Assembly: GCF_000515255.1 (NCBI RefSeq)
Contig: NZ_KI911559.1
Coordinates: 4,033,347 to 4,097,346, forward strand
DNA: 64,000 nucleotides
Source of the DNA: Rhodovibrio salinarum DSM 9154
GTDB taxonomy: Bacteria > Pseudomonadota > Alphaproteobacteria > Kiloniellales > Rhodovibrionaceae
Direction: 5' to 3'
This document shows positions 36,715 to 46,173 of this stretch, piece by piece. The position numbers were made by a program, and so were the translations under genes. The notes under the pieces are model-generated. The model made no database searches. It saw only the letters and a list, made by a program, of their open reading frames with translations, and was not told where the DNA came from. Numbering within the stretch: position 1 is the first letter of the stretch; every line of letters starts with the position of its first letter.

Positions 36715-38070
36715 ATGTCTGACAGCACCGCCAACACGACCGAACCGCTGAACGCGCTGCTCCGCCGGATCGAGACACGCGATTTCGCCGTGGGCATCGT
36801 CGGCATGGGTTACGTTGGCTTACCACTCGCGATGACATTCGCGGCAAACCAGTTTCCCGTCATGGGCTTCGATTCCGATCCCAAAAAGGTCAACGCCCTG
36901 GCTGCGGGACGGTCCTACATCAAACACATCAGCGATGCGCAGCTCGCCGAAGCACGCGCGGAGAACTGCCTGTCCGCCACCACGGACTTCACGCGCCTGG
37001 GCGAGCCGGATGCGGTGCTGCTGTGCGTGCCGACCCCGCTGAACCGCAACCGCGAACCCGACATGACCTACGTCGAGGCGAGCGCGCGGGCGGTCGCCAA
37101 GCAGTTGCGCCCCGGGCAGCTGGTGATCCTGGAGTCGACAACCTATCCGGGCACGAGCGACGAGCTGATCCGTCCAATCCTGGAGGAGACGGGCCTGACC
37201 TCGGGCACCGACTTCTATCTCGCCTACTCGCCGGAACGCGAGGACCCGGGCAACAAGGACTTCGCCACCGGCAAAATTCCCAAGGTTGTGGGCGGCGACG
37301 GGGCCGACGCGCTCAAGCTCGCACAAACGCTGTACGACGCGATCGTGCCGCAGACCGTGCCAGTGCGCGACCTGCGCACCGCCGAAGCGGTGAAGCTGAC
37401 CGAGAACATCTTCCGCTCGGTCAACATCGCGCTGGTGAACGAGCTGAAGCAGGTTTACGGCGCGATGGACATCGATGTCTGGGAGGTGATCGACGCCGCC
37501 AAGACCAAGCCGTTCGGCTTCATGCCCTTCTATCCGGGTCCGGGCCTGGGCGGACACTGCATCCCAATCGACCCCTTCTACCTGACCTGGAAGGCGCGCG
37601 AGTACGACATGTCGACCCGCTTCATCGAGCTGGCGGGCGACGTCAACGTCTCGATGCCGCGCCAGGTGATCAACCGGCTCGCCGAAGCGCTGAATGCCCG
37701 CCAGCGCCGCGCCCTCAACGGCGCGCGGGTGCTGCTGGTGGGACTGGCGTACAAGAAGAACGTCGACGACCCGCGCGAGAGCCCGTCGTTCAAGCTGCTG
37801 GAGCTATTGACCGAAAAGGGAGCCGGGGTCGACTACCACGATCCCTACATCCCGCAGATTCCGGCAATGCGCGAGTATCCGCAGTTCACCGGCCGACCGT
37901 CGGTCGACCTGACCGCCGAAACGGTGGCCGACTATGATGCCGTGCTGATCGCGACCGACCACGACGACATCGACTACGCAACGATCGCGGAATCCGCGGC
38001 GCTGGTGATCGACACGCGCAACGCGATGGCCAAGCACGGCTACCGGACGCCACGGATCGTCAAGGCGTAA
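36715..38070 (+). CDS. UDP-N-acetylhexosamine 6-dehydrogenase (WbpA/WecC/TviB-like)
   Basis: The enzyme (451 residues) oxidises C6 of a UDP-HexNAc to a uronate using NAD. The Rossmann start is VGIVGMGYVGLPLAMTF. The catalytic cysteine is in GPGLGGHCIPIDPFYLTWKA. The central helix TAEAVKLTENIFRSVNIALVNEL and the C-terminal VLLVGLAYKKNVDDPRESP are typical of the UDP-GlcNAc/ManNAc branch. The ATG at 36715 has an AAGGA ribosome site and is preferred over 36685. Together with the WecB-type epimerase at 55428-56564 it could give UDP-ManNAcA or a related acidic sugar. Confidence 0.93.
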   Translation: MSDSTANTTEPLNALLRRIETRDFAVGIVGMGYVGLPLAMTFAANQFPVMGFDSDPKKVNALAAGRSYIKHISDAQLAEARAENCLSATTDFTRLGEPDAVLLCVPTPLNRNREPDMTYVEASARAVAKQLRPGQLVILESTTYPGTSDELIRPILEETGLTSGTDFYLAYSPEREDPGNKDFATGKIPKVVGGDGADALKLAQTLYDAIVPQTVPVRDLRTAEAVKLTENIFRSVNIALVNELKQVYGAMDIDVWEVIDAAKTKPFGFMPFYPGPGLGGHCIPIDPFYLTWKAREYDMSTRFIELAGDVNVSMPRQVINRLAEALNARQRRALNGARVLLVGLAYKKNVDDPRESPSFKLLELLTEKGAGVDYHDPYIPQIPAMREYPQFTGRPSVDLTAETVADYDAVLIATDHDDIDYATIAESAALVIDTRNAMAKHGYRTPRIVKA

Positions 38071-38076
38071 GCGACG

Positions 38077-38116
38077 CTGCGGCGCCGGCCATGCTCATCT
38101 ATGCCGGCCGCCGCAG
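38077..38116. terminator. GC-rich hairpin between convergent genes
   Basis: CTGCGGCGCCGGC (38077-38089) pairs with GCCGGCCGCCGCAG (38103-38116), leaving one bulged base and a 13-nt loop. It lies between the convergent ends at 38070 and 38099, overlapping the 3' end of the minus-strand gene. No T-tract follows, so it may be a bidirectional or Rho-assisted terminator. Confidence 0.45.
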
Positions 38117-38521
38117 CCAGCCCTTGGCCACGAAGTAGCTCAGGATCAGCAAACCGGTCCCGAATCCCCAGATGCCGTTGAGAACCAGCCCGCCGACGAT
38201 CTTAACGGCATCCACCGGAATGCCCTTGAGCGGGAACACCACCAGCATCGCCACCGCCGTCGGCCCGACCGCACCGACGAGAATGCACGTGCCCCAGTAC
38301 TTCAGCCCGCGGGCGTTCCGGATCACGGGCCAGAGCACGAGCCCCCAGACGCCGCCCCAGAAGGCGAGCGAGACGACCTGCGGTACGCCGAACGGCCAGG
38401 TCGGCTGAAGCGGATAGGGAGCGATTGGGATCACTCCGGCACCATGCAGCAGCGCGATGGCCCCCTGGTGGAAGATCAGTGTTGCGAGAAAGCCGGCGAC
38501 GAAGGCGATCAAAAAGCGCAT
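38099..38521 (-). CDS. Small integral membrane protein, four helices
   Basis: The 140-residue protein has about four membrane helices: FLIAFVAGFLATLIFHQGAI, VVSLAFWGGVWGLVLWPVI, ILVGAVGPTAVAMLVVFPL and VLNGIWGFGTGLLILSYFV. It resembles widespread uncharacterised alphaproteobacterial membrane proteins of this size. No enzymatic motif is seen. It has no operon partner. Confidence 0.75.
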   Translation of the reverse strand: MRFLIAFVAGFLATLIFHQGAIALLHGAGVIPIAPYPLQPTWPFGVPQVVSLAFWGGVWGLVLWPVIRNARGLKYWGTCILVGAVGPTAVAMLVVFPLKGIPVDAVKIVGGLVLNGIWGFGTGLLILSYFVAKGWLRRPA

Positions 38522-38686
38522 CGCAAACCCTTGCTATGTCATGACGCAGCCAATAGCTGGCTATGCGTGAAGCTGGGGAGGAAATGGGCCCTCACTACCG
38601 GACGGCGATATCAAAAGGATGTGAACGGGGCTTAGTCCAAAGTCGCGCCTGCAATCGCCTCTAACGCAAGAGAGTGGTGCCGGGCG

Positions 38687-38956
38687 TCAGCGCTGTTGGC
38701 CGTCGCGGTCCTGCTGGACCCGCAGGAAAGCCACCACCGCCGCAAGGCCCGCGACGATAAACGCACCGGCCACGGCGATCACAATCGCCCAGGCCGCCGC
38801 CCAAATCAGCCCGACCGCCAGCACGACCCCGGCGACCGCCAAGCCAACCAGAACGAACGGCAACAGCGCGATTCCGGCGACGACGGACGCCCCCTTGCGC
38901 TGGGCCGATCCCCGGCCAGGTTGCGTGCGTTCCTGTGATGGGGTGATGTTTTTCAT
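38687..38956 (-). CDS. Small two-helix membrane protein
   Basis: The 89-residue protein has a charged N-terminus and two hydrophobic segments: residues 24-51 (VVAGIALLPFVLVGLAVAGV) and 52-78 (AAAWAIVIAVAGAFIVAGLA). A short basic/acidic tail follows. No family was recognised. A GAGAG element precedes the ATG. It may be a membrane accessory protein. Confidence 0.55.
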   Translation of the reverse strand: MKNITPSQERTQPGRGSAQRKGASVVAGIALLPFVLVGLAVAGVVLAVGLIWAAAWAIVIAVAGAFIVAGLAAVVAFLRVQQDRDGQQR

Positions 38957-39118
38957 GAGGGACTCTCAAGGCTGCGGGCACCCCGTTATCTGGGGACGCC
39001 TGCATCCCTAAACAACGCGCGCTACGACACAAGATACCACCCCATGAGGGGCCGACCCGGCAAGCCAGGTTGAGCCGCGACAGTTCGTACAATATAGGCG
39101 TGCGCGAGAACTGCGCGG

Positions 39119-40135
39119 CTACGCGCTTTCGGCGAGCCGCGGGCGCGCGCTCTGCTGCGCCCGCTCCCAGGCGAGCGCCGTCGCCACAATGTCGCGCAAA
39201 TCCGTGTAGCGCGGCGACCAAGGCAGCGTGTTCCGCAAGGCCCGCGTATCCGCGACCACACTGGGCGCATCGCCCGGTCTTCTGGATGCGTGGCGGGCCG
39301 CGATCGGCCCAGCCAGCGCGGTGACCGTGTCCAGCACCTGACGCACCGAATAGCCGCGTCCGTAGCCGCAGTTGAGCAGCAACTGACCGCCGTCCGCGTG
39401 CAGCCGCTCAAATGCCAGCACGTGCGCCTCGGCCAGGTCGGACACATGGATGAAGTCGCGCACGCAGGTGCCATCGGGCGTGTCGTAGTCGTCGCCGAAC
39501 ACCTCGATCGCCGGGCGCGCGCCGACCGCACACTCCACCGCCACCTTGATCAGATGGGTCGCCCCACGGGTCAACTGGCCTGTGCGCAGTTGCCCATCCG
39601 CTCCCGCGACGTTGAAGTAGCGCAGGATGCCCGCGCTCATGCCGCGCGCCTGGGCGATATCCTGCAGCATGCGCTCGGTGAACAATTTCGACCAGCCGTA
39701 CGGGCTGATCGGGGCCGTCGGTGCGGTTTCCGCCACGGGCGCGCTCCCCGTGATGCCATAGACGGCGGCGGTGGAGGAGAAGATCACCGTGCCCACGCCG
39801 GCTTCGGCACAGGCATCGAACAGGGCCAGGCTGTTCGCGGTGTTATTGGTGTAATAGCGCGCCGGCTCGGCCACGGACTCCGGCACGACGGTACTGCCGG
39901 CGAAATGGATCACGCCGGCCGGCCGCTCGGCGGCCAGCACTTCCCGCACACTGCCAATATCGTCCAGACGGGTGCGCACGAAGCGTGCGGAGGCCGGTAC
40001 GCTGCTTTCGAAACCGGTCGACAGATCGTCGAGAACGACAACCCGATAGCCGCGGTCCAGGAACGCCCAGGCGGTATGGCTACCGATATAGCCGGCCCCG
40101 CCGGTGATCAAAACTTTGTCGCTCACGCGTGGCAC
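39119..40135 (-). CDS. galE: UDP-glucose 4-epimerase
   Basis: The 338-residue enzyme interconverts UDP-glucose and UDP-galactose. It has the NAD motif VLITGGAGYIGSHTAWAFL, catalytic serine in FSSTAAVYG and Y-x-x-x-K in SPYGWSKLFTERML. The GalE-specific segments RYFNVAGAD and YDTPDGTCVRDFIHVSDLAEAH are also present. The first GTG (40135) is used here, but a second GTG three codons later (40126) has a better-spaced ribosome site. It supplies galactose for surface glycans. Confidence 0.94.
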   Translation of the reverse strand: MPRVSDKVLITGGAGYIGSHTAWAFLDRGYRVVVLDDLSTGFESSVPASARFVRTRLDDIGSVREVLAAERPAGVIHFAGSTVVPESVAEPARYYTNNTANSLALFDACAEAGVGTVIFSSTAAVYGITGSAPVAETAPTAPISPYGWSKLFTERMLQDIAQARGMSAGILRYFNVAGADGQLRTGQLTRGATHLIKVAVECAVGARPAIEVFGDDYDTPDGTCVRDFIHVSDLAEAHVLAFERLHADGGQLLLNCGYGRGYSVRQVLDTVTALAGPIAARHASRRPGDAPSVVADTRALRNTLPWSPRYTDLRDIVATALAWERAQQSARPRLAESA

Positions 40136-40450
40136 CCCGAAGTTGGCAAATCGACTGTCAGATCTCAGGGTATCGGGGCACAGCGGCCGGCTCGGGCACG
40201 CTTCCGGGGTAGCTAGCGACCCGTCCTCGCCAGCGATCTCAACCGGCCTATTTCTTCGGGGGGAGTAGCCGCTCAGCGACCCCGCACGGATAGCTCCGCT
40301 TCATACGCGTGAGCGATTGCTCGGCCGGTGCCAGCCGTGGCCCGCCGTTCCAAAAAGCGAAACTGCGTCACTCACATTCGCTTTGCCACAGAAAAAGCTT
40401 GTGCAAAGCTACAGACTGAGTCCCCACACTCCAGGCGGAAGGTTGGCGGC
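40136..40450. other. Intergenic region upstream of galE
   Basis: About 315 bp with no convincing gene, RNA or terminator. It presumably carries the galE promoter on the minus strand and that of the small plus-strand gene. Short AT-rich patches occur near 40380-40410. Confidence 0.35.
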
Positions 40451-40624
40451 GTGACACATCCAGGCGGCAACCAAATTCTCGATCGGCACCCGCAGATGTC
40501 CGGACCCAACAACTCTAAAAAAATCGGGAAACGCCTAGGCTATCCAGCAGCCGTCGCCGTTTGGGTCGGAGCCGGCCTGCTGGGCTGGGGTCTCGTTGCC
40601 TGGCTCGTCATGGCGCTGACGTAA
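40451..40624 (+). CDS. Possible small single-span membrane protein
   Basis: From a GTG at 40451 (ribosome site GGAAGG, spacing about nine) this would be 57 residues, ending in a basic stretch (NNSKKIGKRLGY) and one membrane helix rich in Ala, Val, Trp and Gly. A shorter start at the ATG 40496 also fits. The basic-then-hydrophobic pattern suggests a real small membrane protein, but length and isolation keep confidence low. Confidence 0.35.
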   Translation: MTHPGGNQILDRHPQMSGPNNSKKIGKRLGYPAAVAVWVGAGLLGWGLVAWLVMALT

Positions 40625-40717
40625 CCGCTCAAAAAACTTATGAACCATGTGACGTGCTATCGCGTCTCTTGAACAGCCGCCCAGCCCGGAGACGGCGTGT
40701 TCTCAGCTTGCGGGGAT

Positions 40718-40921
40718 TTAAGCTGTCCGCCGGTGTGGCCCCTGGACCTTCTCGACCGGCGTAACCCGCCAGCCAAAATAACTCGCCGCAGCGGCCGCGG
40801 GCAGCGACAGCACCACGGCCATGGATGGCTCCAGACCGCCGGCCAGCGCCAGACCGGCGCCCACCCCGCCCCCGGCGAACGCACACAGGAGTCCAAGGGT
40901 AGCGATCGCGAGCAGGGGCAT
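40718..40921 (-). CDS. Small two-helix membrane protein
   Basis: The ATG at 40921 is preceded by a strong GGAGGG ribosome site, giving 67 residues. There are two hydrophobic segments (PLLAIATLGLLCAFAGGGVG and MAVVLSLPAAAAASYFGW) and a polar tail. The frame is open to 41011 but that start lacks a ribosome site. No family was recognised. Confidence 0.5.
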   Translation of the reverse strand: MPLLAIATLGLLCAFAGGGVGAGLALAGGLEPSMAVVLSLPAAAAASYFGWRVTPVEKVQGPHRRTA

Positions 40922-41139
40922 GGCATCCCTCCATCCGTTGGGCCGAGCAGCCGATAGCAGGATCGACCGGCTTGGCTTCCGTTCAACAGGCTCGAGTCTA
41001 CGCATCAGCACGGTCGGCCTGAACAGTTCTGAAGGGGAAGGGCGCAGCGCAGCCGGTTAGACCCGAACAGTTAGCTGGAGACCTGTATGCGTAGCTCACT
41101 ACCCCGTTTGATTGCACGCACAGCGCAACCCTGCGGGCG

Positions 41140-42054
41140 TTAAGGCTGACACTCGACCCGCACGCTGGCGCCAAGCGCATCCTGCAGACCCCGGCCCGGT
41201 CCACCGATCGGCGTCACCGACACCTCGGCCGCATCCATCAAAGCCGCCACCGACCGACCGGTCTCGGCGATCGCCATGTCCGGCGGCAGTTCGCCGACCC
41301 GCGCGAACACCGCCGAACGGTCCAACTTGGCGATTAGGATGCCGATCAGCCGACCTTCGGAATCGACCACCGGACCGCCGCTATTCCCCGGGTGCACGCG
41401 CGCCTGCAACACCAGCCGCGGGACCGGGCTCGGCGGTAGCGGGCGGGTTCCCAACACCGGCGCACGCGTGCTGACCGGGCGGATGACCACCCGGCCCAGC
41501 GATGGAAAGCCGATCGCTGTGGCCTCACGGATTCCCTTGCTCAGATCGGCATTCGGGCTACCCCCCGGCAACGGGGCGAGTTCAACGATCGCCAAGGGGG
41601 CGTGGTCGACTTTGAGCAAGGCAAGGTCGGTGTCGGCGGCCATCCGGACCACCTCGGCTGCGGTTGCCCGCGCATCGGGAAGCTGGACCGTCACCGCCCG
41701 GCAGCCATCGACGACATGCTTGGCCGTGACCAGATAGCCATCGTCGCTGACGAATACCGCACTGCCGGAGCGGTGCGCACGCTTGAGTTCTTCGCGCTTC
41801 TGTTCGGTCGCGCGGAACCGGGCCGCGCGGGCTTGCCGGCGGTCGCGGTCGATTTCCTCGGCGCGGCTTTCATCGACGATCTCGCCGGTGCAGGCACTGG
41901 GCACCATGCGCTGCACCAACCCACGGGCGGGGTCATAGCAGTTCACCAACTCCGGCGCGGACGCTCCGTGCGCACCGGATGGCACGCCAGCCAACAGGGC
42001 CAGCCCGGTGGCGGCCGCCCACACCGGCACCATGGCGCGCCCGCGCGGCATCAT
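41140..42054 (-). CDS. Trypsin-like serine protease, periplasmic
   Basis: The 304-residue protein has a signal peptide ([20 protein letters not shown]). A helical DUF4124-like segment follows ([20 protein letters not shown], then a charged helix), and then a chymotrypsin-fold protease. The triad is visible as His in [10 protein letters not shown], Asp in [12 protein letters not shown] and Ser in [15 protein letters not shown]. No PDZ domain follows, unlike DegP. The ATG overlaps the glmM stop codon, so the two are co-transcribed. The substrate is unknown. Confidence 0.88.
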   Translation of the reverse strand: MMPRGRAMVPVWAAATGLALLAGVPSGAHGASAPELVNCYDPARGLVQRMVPSACTGEIVDESRAEEIDRDRRQARAARFRATEQKREELKRAHRSGSAVFVSDDGYLVTAKHVVDGCRAVTVQLPDARATAAEVVRMAADTDLALLKVDHAPLAIVELAPLPGGSPNADLSKGIREATAIGFPSLGRVVIRPVSTRAPVLGTRPLPPSPVPRLVLQARVHPGNSGGPVVDSEGRLIGILIAKLDRSAVFARVGELPPDMAIAETGRSVAALMDAAEVSVTPIGGPGRGLQDALGASVRVECQP

Positions 42055-43457
42055 GCCGTGACCTGGCGGCGATCCGCCGGCTCGGTTTCCGTCTCGGTCT
42101 CGGCCGCGGCGGCGTGCAGTTCGGCGCTCAGCGGGTCGACCACGCGCGCAAGCAAGCCGGCGTCGTCGCCCTCCGCCATGATTCGCACCACGGGCTCGGT
42201 CCCGCTCGGCCGCACGACCAATCGGCCACCGCGACCGCCAGCCTTCAGCGCCTGCTCCGCAGCCACCAGCGCGCGACGTACCGGAGCAAAGCGCAGCAGA
42301 CGCGCCGGTTCATCCACGCGCACGTTCGTACTGCGCTGGGGAACCGGGTCGAACACCGCCAGCATCTCGCTCGCCGGCCGGTCTGCCTCGGCGATCGCGG
42401 CCAACACCTGCAGCGCCGCGATCACACCGTCGCCGGTAGTGGTGTAGTCGGCGAAGACCATGTGGCCGCAGCTTTCCCCGCCGACGTTATAGCCGCCCAG
42501 ACGCATGCGTTGAACGACGTGCCGGTCGCCGACCGGTGTCCGAATCAACTGCAGCCCGCGCGCCATCAGGTCACGCTCCAGGCCGAGGTTGGCCATCAGC
42601 GTCGCCACCACGCCGCCGCCTGCAAGCGCGCCACGGGCGTGCAGCTGCCGGGCGATCAGCGCCAGCATCTGGTCGCCGTCGGCCACCTGCCCGCGCTCAT
42701 CGACCAGGATCACCCGGTCGGCGTCGCCGTCGAGCGCGATGCCAATGTCCGCCTGCCGGTCGCGAACCGTGCAGCTCAGCTTTTCGGGCGCGGTCGCACC
42801 GCAGCCGTCGTTGATGTTGAGGCCGTCCGGCGCGTCCGCGACCGCGATCACCTCCGCACCCAATTCGTAGAAGACGCGCGGGGCGGCCTTGTAGGCGGCC
42901 CCGTTGGCGCAATCGACCACGATACGCAGCCCGTCCAGACGCAACCCGCGCGGGAAGGTCGCCTTGGCGAACTCAATATAGCGACCGGTGGCATCCTCCA
43001 TCCGCCGCGCACGGCCCAGCGCCTCCGGCGTCGCGCGGGAGAGGGCGTCCGGGCCAGACTCCATCAACCGCTCGATCTTGGATTCCAACTGATCGGAAAG
43101 TTTGAATCCATCGGGACCGAAAAGTTTGATCCCGTTGTCGCAGTAGGGATTGTGGGACGCGGAAATCATCACGCCCAAGTCCGCGCGCAGCGAACGGGTG
43201 AGCATACCCACCGCCGGGGTCGGGATCGGGCCCAGCAGCACCACGTCCATGCCCATCGCGGTGAACCCGGCGGTCAGGGCCGGCTCCAGCATGTAGCCGG
43301 ACAGCCGCGTATCCTTGCCGATAACGACGACATGACGGTGATCGCCGCGGCGGAACAGGGCGCCCGCCGCCATGGCGAGGCGCAGCACGGTCTCGGCGGT
43401 GATCGGCTCGCTGTTGGCCCGCCCGCGCACCCCGTCAGTCCCGAAAAGTCCGGTCAT
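42051..43457 (-). CDS. glmM: Phosphoglucosamine mutase
   Basis: GlmM converts glucosamine-6-phosphate to glucosamine-1-phosphate on the way to UDP-GlcNAc. The 468-residue protein begins [12 protein letters not shown], has the phosphoserine loop [20 protein letters not shown], the metal loop [15 protein letters not shown] and the C-terminal phosphate loop [17 protein letters not shown]. An AAGGGA ribosome site precedes the ATG at 43457. It has a C-terminal extension rich in Glu and Thr of about 15 residues. The enzyme feeds peptidoglycan, LPS and the HexNAc sugars of this locus. Confidence 0.96.
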   Translation of the reverse strand: MTGLFGTDGVRGRANSEPITAETVLRLAMAAGALFRRGDHRHVVVIGKDTRLSGYMLEPALTAGFTAMGMDVVLLGPIPTPAVGMLTRSLRADLGVMISASHNPYCDNGIKLFGPDGFKLSDQLESKIERLMESGPDALSRATPEALGRARRMEDATGRYIEFAKATFPRGLRLDGLRIVVDCANGAAYKAAPRVFYELGAEVIAVADAPDGLNINDGCGATAPEKLSCTVRDRQADIGIALDGDADRVILVDERGQVADGDQMLALIARQLHARGALAGGGVVATLMANLGLERDLMARGLQLIRTPVGDRHVVQRMRLGGYNVGGESCGHMVFADYTTTGDGVIAALQVLAAIAEADRPASEMLAVFDPVPQRSTNVRVDEPARLLRFAPVRRALVAAEQALKAGGRGGRLVVRPSGTEPVVRIMAEGDDAGLLARVVDPLSAELHAAAAETETETEPADRRQVTA

Positions 43458-43639
43458 AGCTGTCCCTTGTCATCTCTTGCCCGCGGACGACTGACCGCTG
43501 CGGGTGTGTCAGAGCGACAAGTGTACGCACCCCACACTGCGCGCCCATTCCCCGTTGGTGGGGTTGCGGGCGGCCAAATGCCCCTTTTGTCCCTCCTCCG
43601 GTCCACCCCCTGCGAGCTTTCAGCGGTTAGACTTCGGGC

Positions 43640-44695
43640 ATGACCACGGACCCTTTGCCAACTCCCTGGATTCCCGAACCTTCCACCTTGCAGCCGATTC
43701 CACGCGCCACACAGCGCGCGGCATTCGACCGGCCAAGGCTGGTCGTCGTGATCGATACGGAGGAGGAGTTCGACTGGGCCAAACCGCTCGCGCGCGAAAA
43801 CGTCTGCGTGCGCAACATCGCCGAACAGCCACGTGCGCAAGCGCTCTTCCGCGCCCGCGGCGTGGTCCCGACCTACGTCACCGATCATCCCGTCGTCGCC
43901 ACCCCCGACAGCGCGTCGGTGCTGCGCAGCTTTGCCACGACCGGTGAGGCGGTGATCGGGGCGCACTTGCACCCCTGGGTCACGCCGCCGGACGACGAAG
44001 CGGTGACGCCCGTCAACTCCTACGCCGGCAACCTGCCGGCCGCGCTGGAACGGGCGAAGTTGCAGACTCTGACAACCGCGATCGTGCAGGCCACCGGCGT
44101 GCAGCCACAGGTCTACAAGGCCGGGCGCTACGGCTTCGGCCCGCACACCGCTGGCCTGTTGCGCGAGCTGGGCTACACGGTCGACAGCAGCATGGTCGCG
44201 CACACGGCCTTCACGGCCGACGGCGGGCCGGACTACACCGATCTACCGGCGGACCCGGCGTGGCTCAATACTGGCGCCGGTATCCTGGAACTGCCGCTGA
44301 CCGCCGGCTTCGCCGGGGTCGCCCGCGCCACCGGCCCGCGCAGCTTCCCGCGCCTGAGCGCACCGTGGGCCAAACGCCTGCGGGTACCCGGCGTGCTGGC
44401 ACGCACCCGGATGCTGGAACGCGTCCGGCTCAGCCCCGAGGGCACGACACTTTCGGAGATGAAACGCCTGACCCGGGCGTTGCTGGCGGACGGGCAGCGG
44501 GTGTTCTGCCTCGCCTACCACAGCTCGACGCTGCTGCCGGGTGGCAGTCCCTATGCCGACACGTCCGAAGCGGTCGCCAGCTTCCTTGTCCGGCTTGAGG
44601 GGTACCTGGACTTCTTCCTCGAGGAGATCGGGGGGCAGCCCGCCACGCCCCTAGACATCCGCGCGCGGCTGCTGGCCGCAGACAAGACACGCTAA
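43640..44695 (+). CDS. WalW-like polysaccharide deacetylase-fold protein
   Basis: The 351-residue protein has the WalW/NodB-related fold. LVVVIDTEEEFDWAKP supplies the first acidic motif, VIGAHLHPWVTPP the metal-binding His-x-His, and KAGRYGFGPHTAGLLRELGY the substrate-side strand. A late FCLAYHSSTLLPGGSPY contributes another His. Related proteins are encoded in polysaccharide loci and are thought to deacetylate or otherwise trim glycans. It lies divergently from glmM. The activity is inferred from the fold. Confidence 0.8.
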   Translation: MTTDPLPTPWIPEPSTLQPIPRATQRAAFDRPRLVVVIDTEEEFDWAKPLARENVCVRNIAEQPRAQALFRARGVVPTYVTDHPVVATPDSASVLRSFATTGEAVIGAHLHPWVTPPDDEAVTPVNSYAGNLPAALERAKLQTLTTAIVQATGVQPQVYKAGRYGFGPHTAGLLRELGYTVDSSMVAHTAFTADGGPDYTDLPADPAWLNTGAGILELPLTAGFAGVARATGPRSFPRLSAPWAKRLRVPGVLARTRMLERVRLSPEGTTLSEMKRLTRALLADGQRVFCLAYHSSTLLPGGSPYADTSEAVASFLVRLEGYLDFFLEEIGGQPATPLDIRARLLAADKTR

Positions 44696-44732
44696 CCCTC
44701 CAAAGGCGCCGCGGACGCGGCACTCCCCAAGT

Positions 44733-45128
44733 TCAAGCGTGGCTGCGGCCGGCGCCGTTCACCGCCGGACGCTCCGCCTGATCGAGCACGCGCAGCACAT
44801 CGTCGACCGCGTCCTCCAGGCGCTGGAAGTCCCCCATCATCGCCTCGAACTCATGGCGCAATTCCTGCGTCGACCGGCCGCTGTCGCTCTGCGCGGCGAT
44901 GAACGCGGCGAGCGCGTAGCGCGCCGGTCCGGCCGCCTGCATCTGCGTCTGCAAATCGCGCAGGCGCAGATGGACGGAGTTGTCGAAGGTAAACACACTC
45001 CCCCGCAGACGCTTCAGCTCGACGATCACCAACACCAAAGCCGCGACCACGGCCAGCAGCAGCAGGGCGAGGATCGGCGGGCCCCACAGGATCAACAGGT
45101 TGAGTGCGCCCGGCATCTGTTCCGTCAT
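44733..45128 (-). CDS. Single-span membrane protein with cytoplasmic helix
   Basis: The 131-residue product has one N-terminal membrane helix (LILWGPPILALLLLAVVAAL). A mostly helical, charged remainder includes QRLEDAVDDVLRVLD near the end, which looks like a coiled coil. The ATG at 45128 places the helix at the N-terminus; longer upstream starts look non-coding. No family was recognised. It is divergent from a YdcF-like gene and convergent with the deacetylase gene. Confidence 0.6.
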   Translation of the reverse strand: MTEQMPGALNLLILWGPPILALLLLAVVAALVLVIVELKRLRGSVFTFDNSVHLRLRDLQTQMQAAGPARYALAAFIAAQSDSGRSTQELRHEFEAMMGDFQRLEDAVDDVLRVLDQAERPAVNGAGRSHA

Positions 45129-45286
45129 GACACGAGTATCCTTTGCTTCCGGGCTCAAAAAGTTGCCCACACGCGATAGGATAGGAGTCCCCGTGCGTGC
45201 CCTGCCTGGCAAACGCGCAGGCAGGGTACACCCTCCGTAGCGTCCCTCCCGGCACCAGATTCCTGGTAAGCTCCCCTCCTTCCTCG

Positions 45287-46054
45287 ATGGATGCGATGGA
45301 CTGGAAATCTCTGCTTCTGCCGCCCGGCGGCCTGTTCCTGTTCGCCGGCGCACTGTTTCTGGGCGCCCGGGTGCTCGGCGTGGGTGCCCGCTGGCCTGCA
45401 GCGATCAGCATCGCAATCGCCTACCTGACCTGCACGCCGATCGTGGGCGACACGGCCCTGTCCTGGCACCAGACCGCCCCACCCCTTTCGGCGGACTCGC
45501 TGCGCCCCGATCCAAACGGCCCCGGGGCCGTGGTCATCCTGAGCGCGGGCCTGCGCAGCTGGACCGACGGGCCGGCGCAACCACGCCTGGACAGCCTGTC
45601 GACCACCCGCCTGCTGTACGGCGCCGAGCTCGCCGAGCGCACCGGCTTGCCCGTGCTGGTCACCGGCGGCCCATGGGGGGACGACAATCGCCCGATCGCC
45701 CGGGAGATGGCGGCTTTCCTGCGCCACTGGTCCAACGCGGAGGTGCGCTGGGTCGAAGCGCAAGCCCGCAACACCTGGGAGAACGGACGCTACAGCGCCC
45801 GCCTGCTGGAACAGGCCGGAATCGAGCGGGTCTTCCTGGTCACCCACGCCTGGCACATGCCGCGTGCCGCCCACGCCTTCCGGGCACATGGGCTCGACAT
45901 CGTGCCCGCACCGACCGGCTTCATCGCCCCGCCCGGACCCAGCTTCCACAGCCTGCTGCCCCAGCCCAGCGGCCTGCAAACCAGCTACTGGGCCCTGCAT
46001 GAACTGCTCGGACGGATCTACTACCGCTGGGCGCGCGACGCGGACGGCGGCTAG
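45287..46054 (+). CDS. YdcF/DUF218-family protein
   Basis: The 255-residue protein has two N-terminal membrane helices followed by a DUF218 domain. AVVILSAGLRSW, LPVLVTGGPWGDD, VEAQARNTWENGRYSARLL and VFLVTHAWHMPRAAHAF are the family's conserved pieces. Members (SanA/YdcF/ElyC) act at the envelope and affect glycan or antigen synthesis, but their reaction is not settled. It is common near exosortase-associated genes, as here. Confidence 0.88.
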   Translation: MDAMDWKSLLLPPGGLFLFAGALFLGARVLGVGARWPAAISIAIAYLTCTPIVGDTALSWHQTAPPLSADSLRPDPNGPGAVVILSAGLRSWTDGPAQPRLDSLSTTRLLYGAELAERTGLPVLVTGGPWGDDNRPIAREMAAFLRHWSNAEVRWVEAQARNTWENGRYSARLLEQAGIERVFLVTHAWHMPRAAHAFRAHGLDIVPAPTGFIAPPGPSFHSLLPQPSGLQTSYWALHELLGRIYYRWARDADGG

Positions 46055-46173
46055 GAGTTCGCAACGGCTGGCCCGTGAGGCTTCCTGGCCGCGCCCCCCG
46101 GGCACCGCCCCCGCGCGTCGTTAGAAGGGAAACAGCCGAATTTTCCTATGCGTTAGGGACAAGCCGGCCCCCG

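Noticed and set aside
41979-43643. 554-codon open frame antisense to glmM
   Set aside because: GlmM is unmistakable on the minus strand; the antisense product is His/Arg/Gln-rich with no motif.
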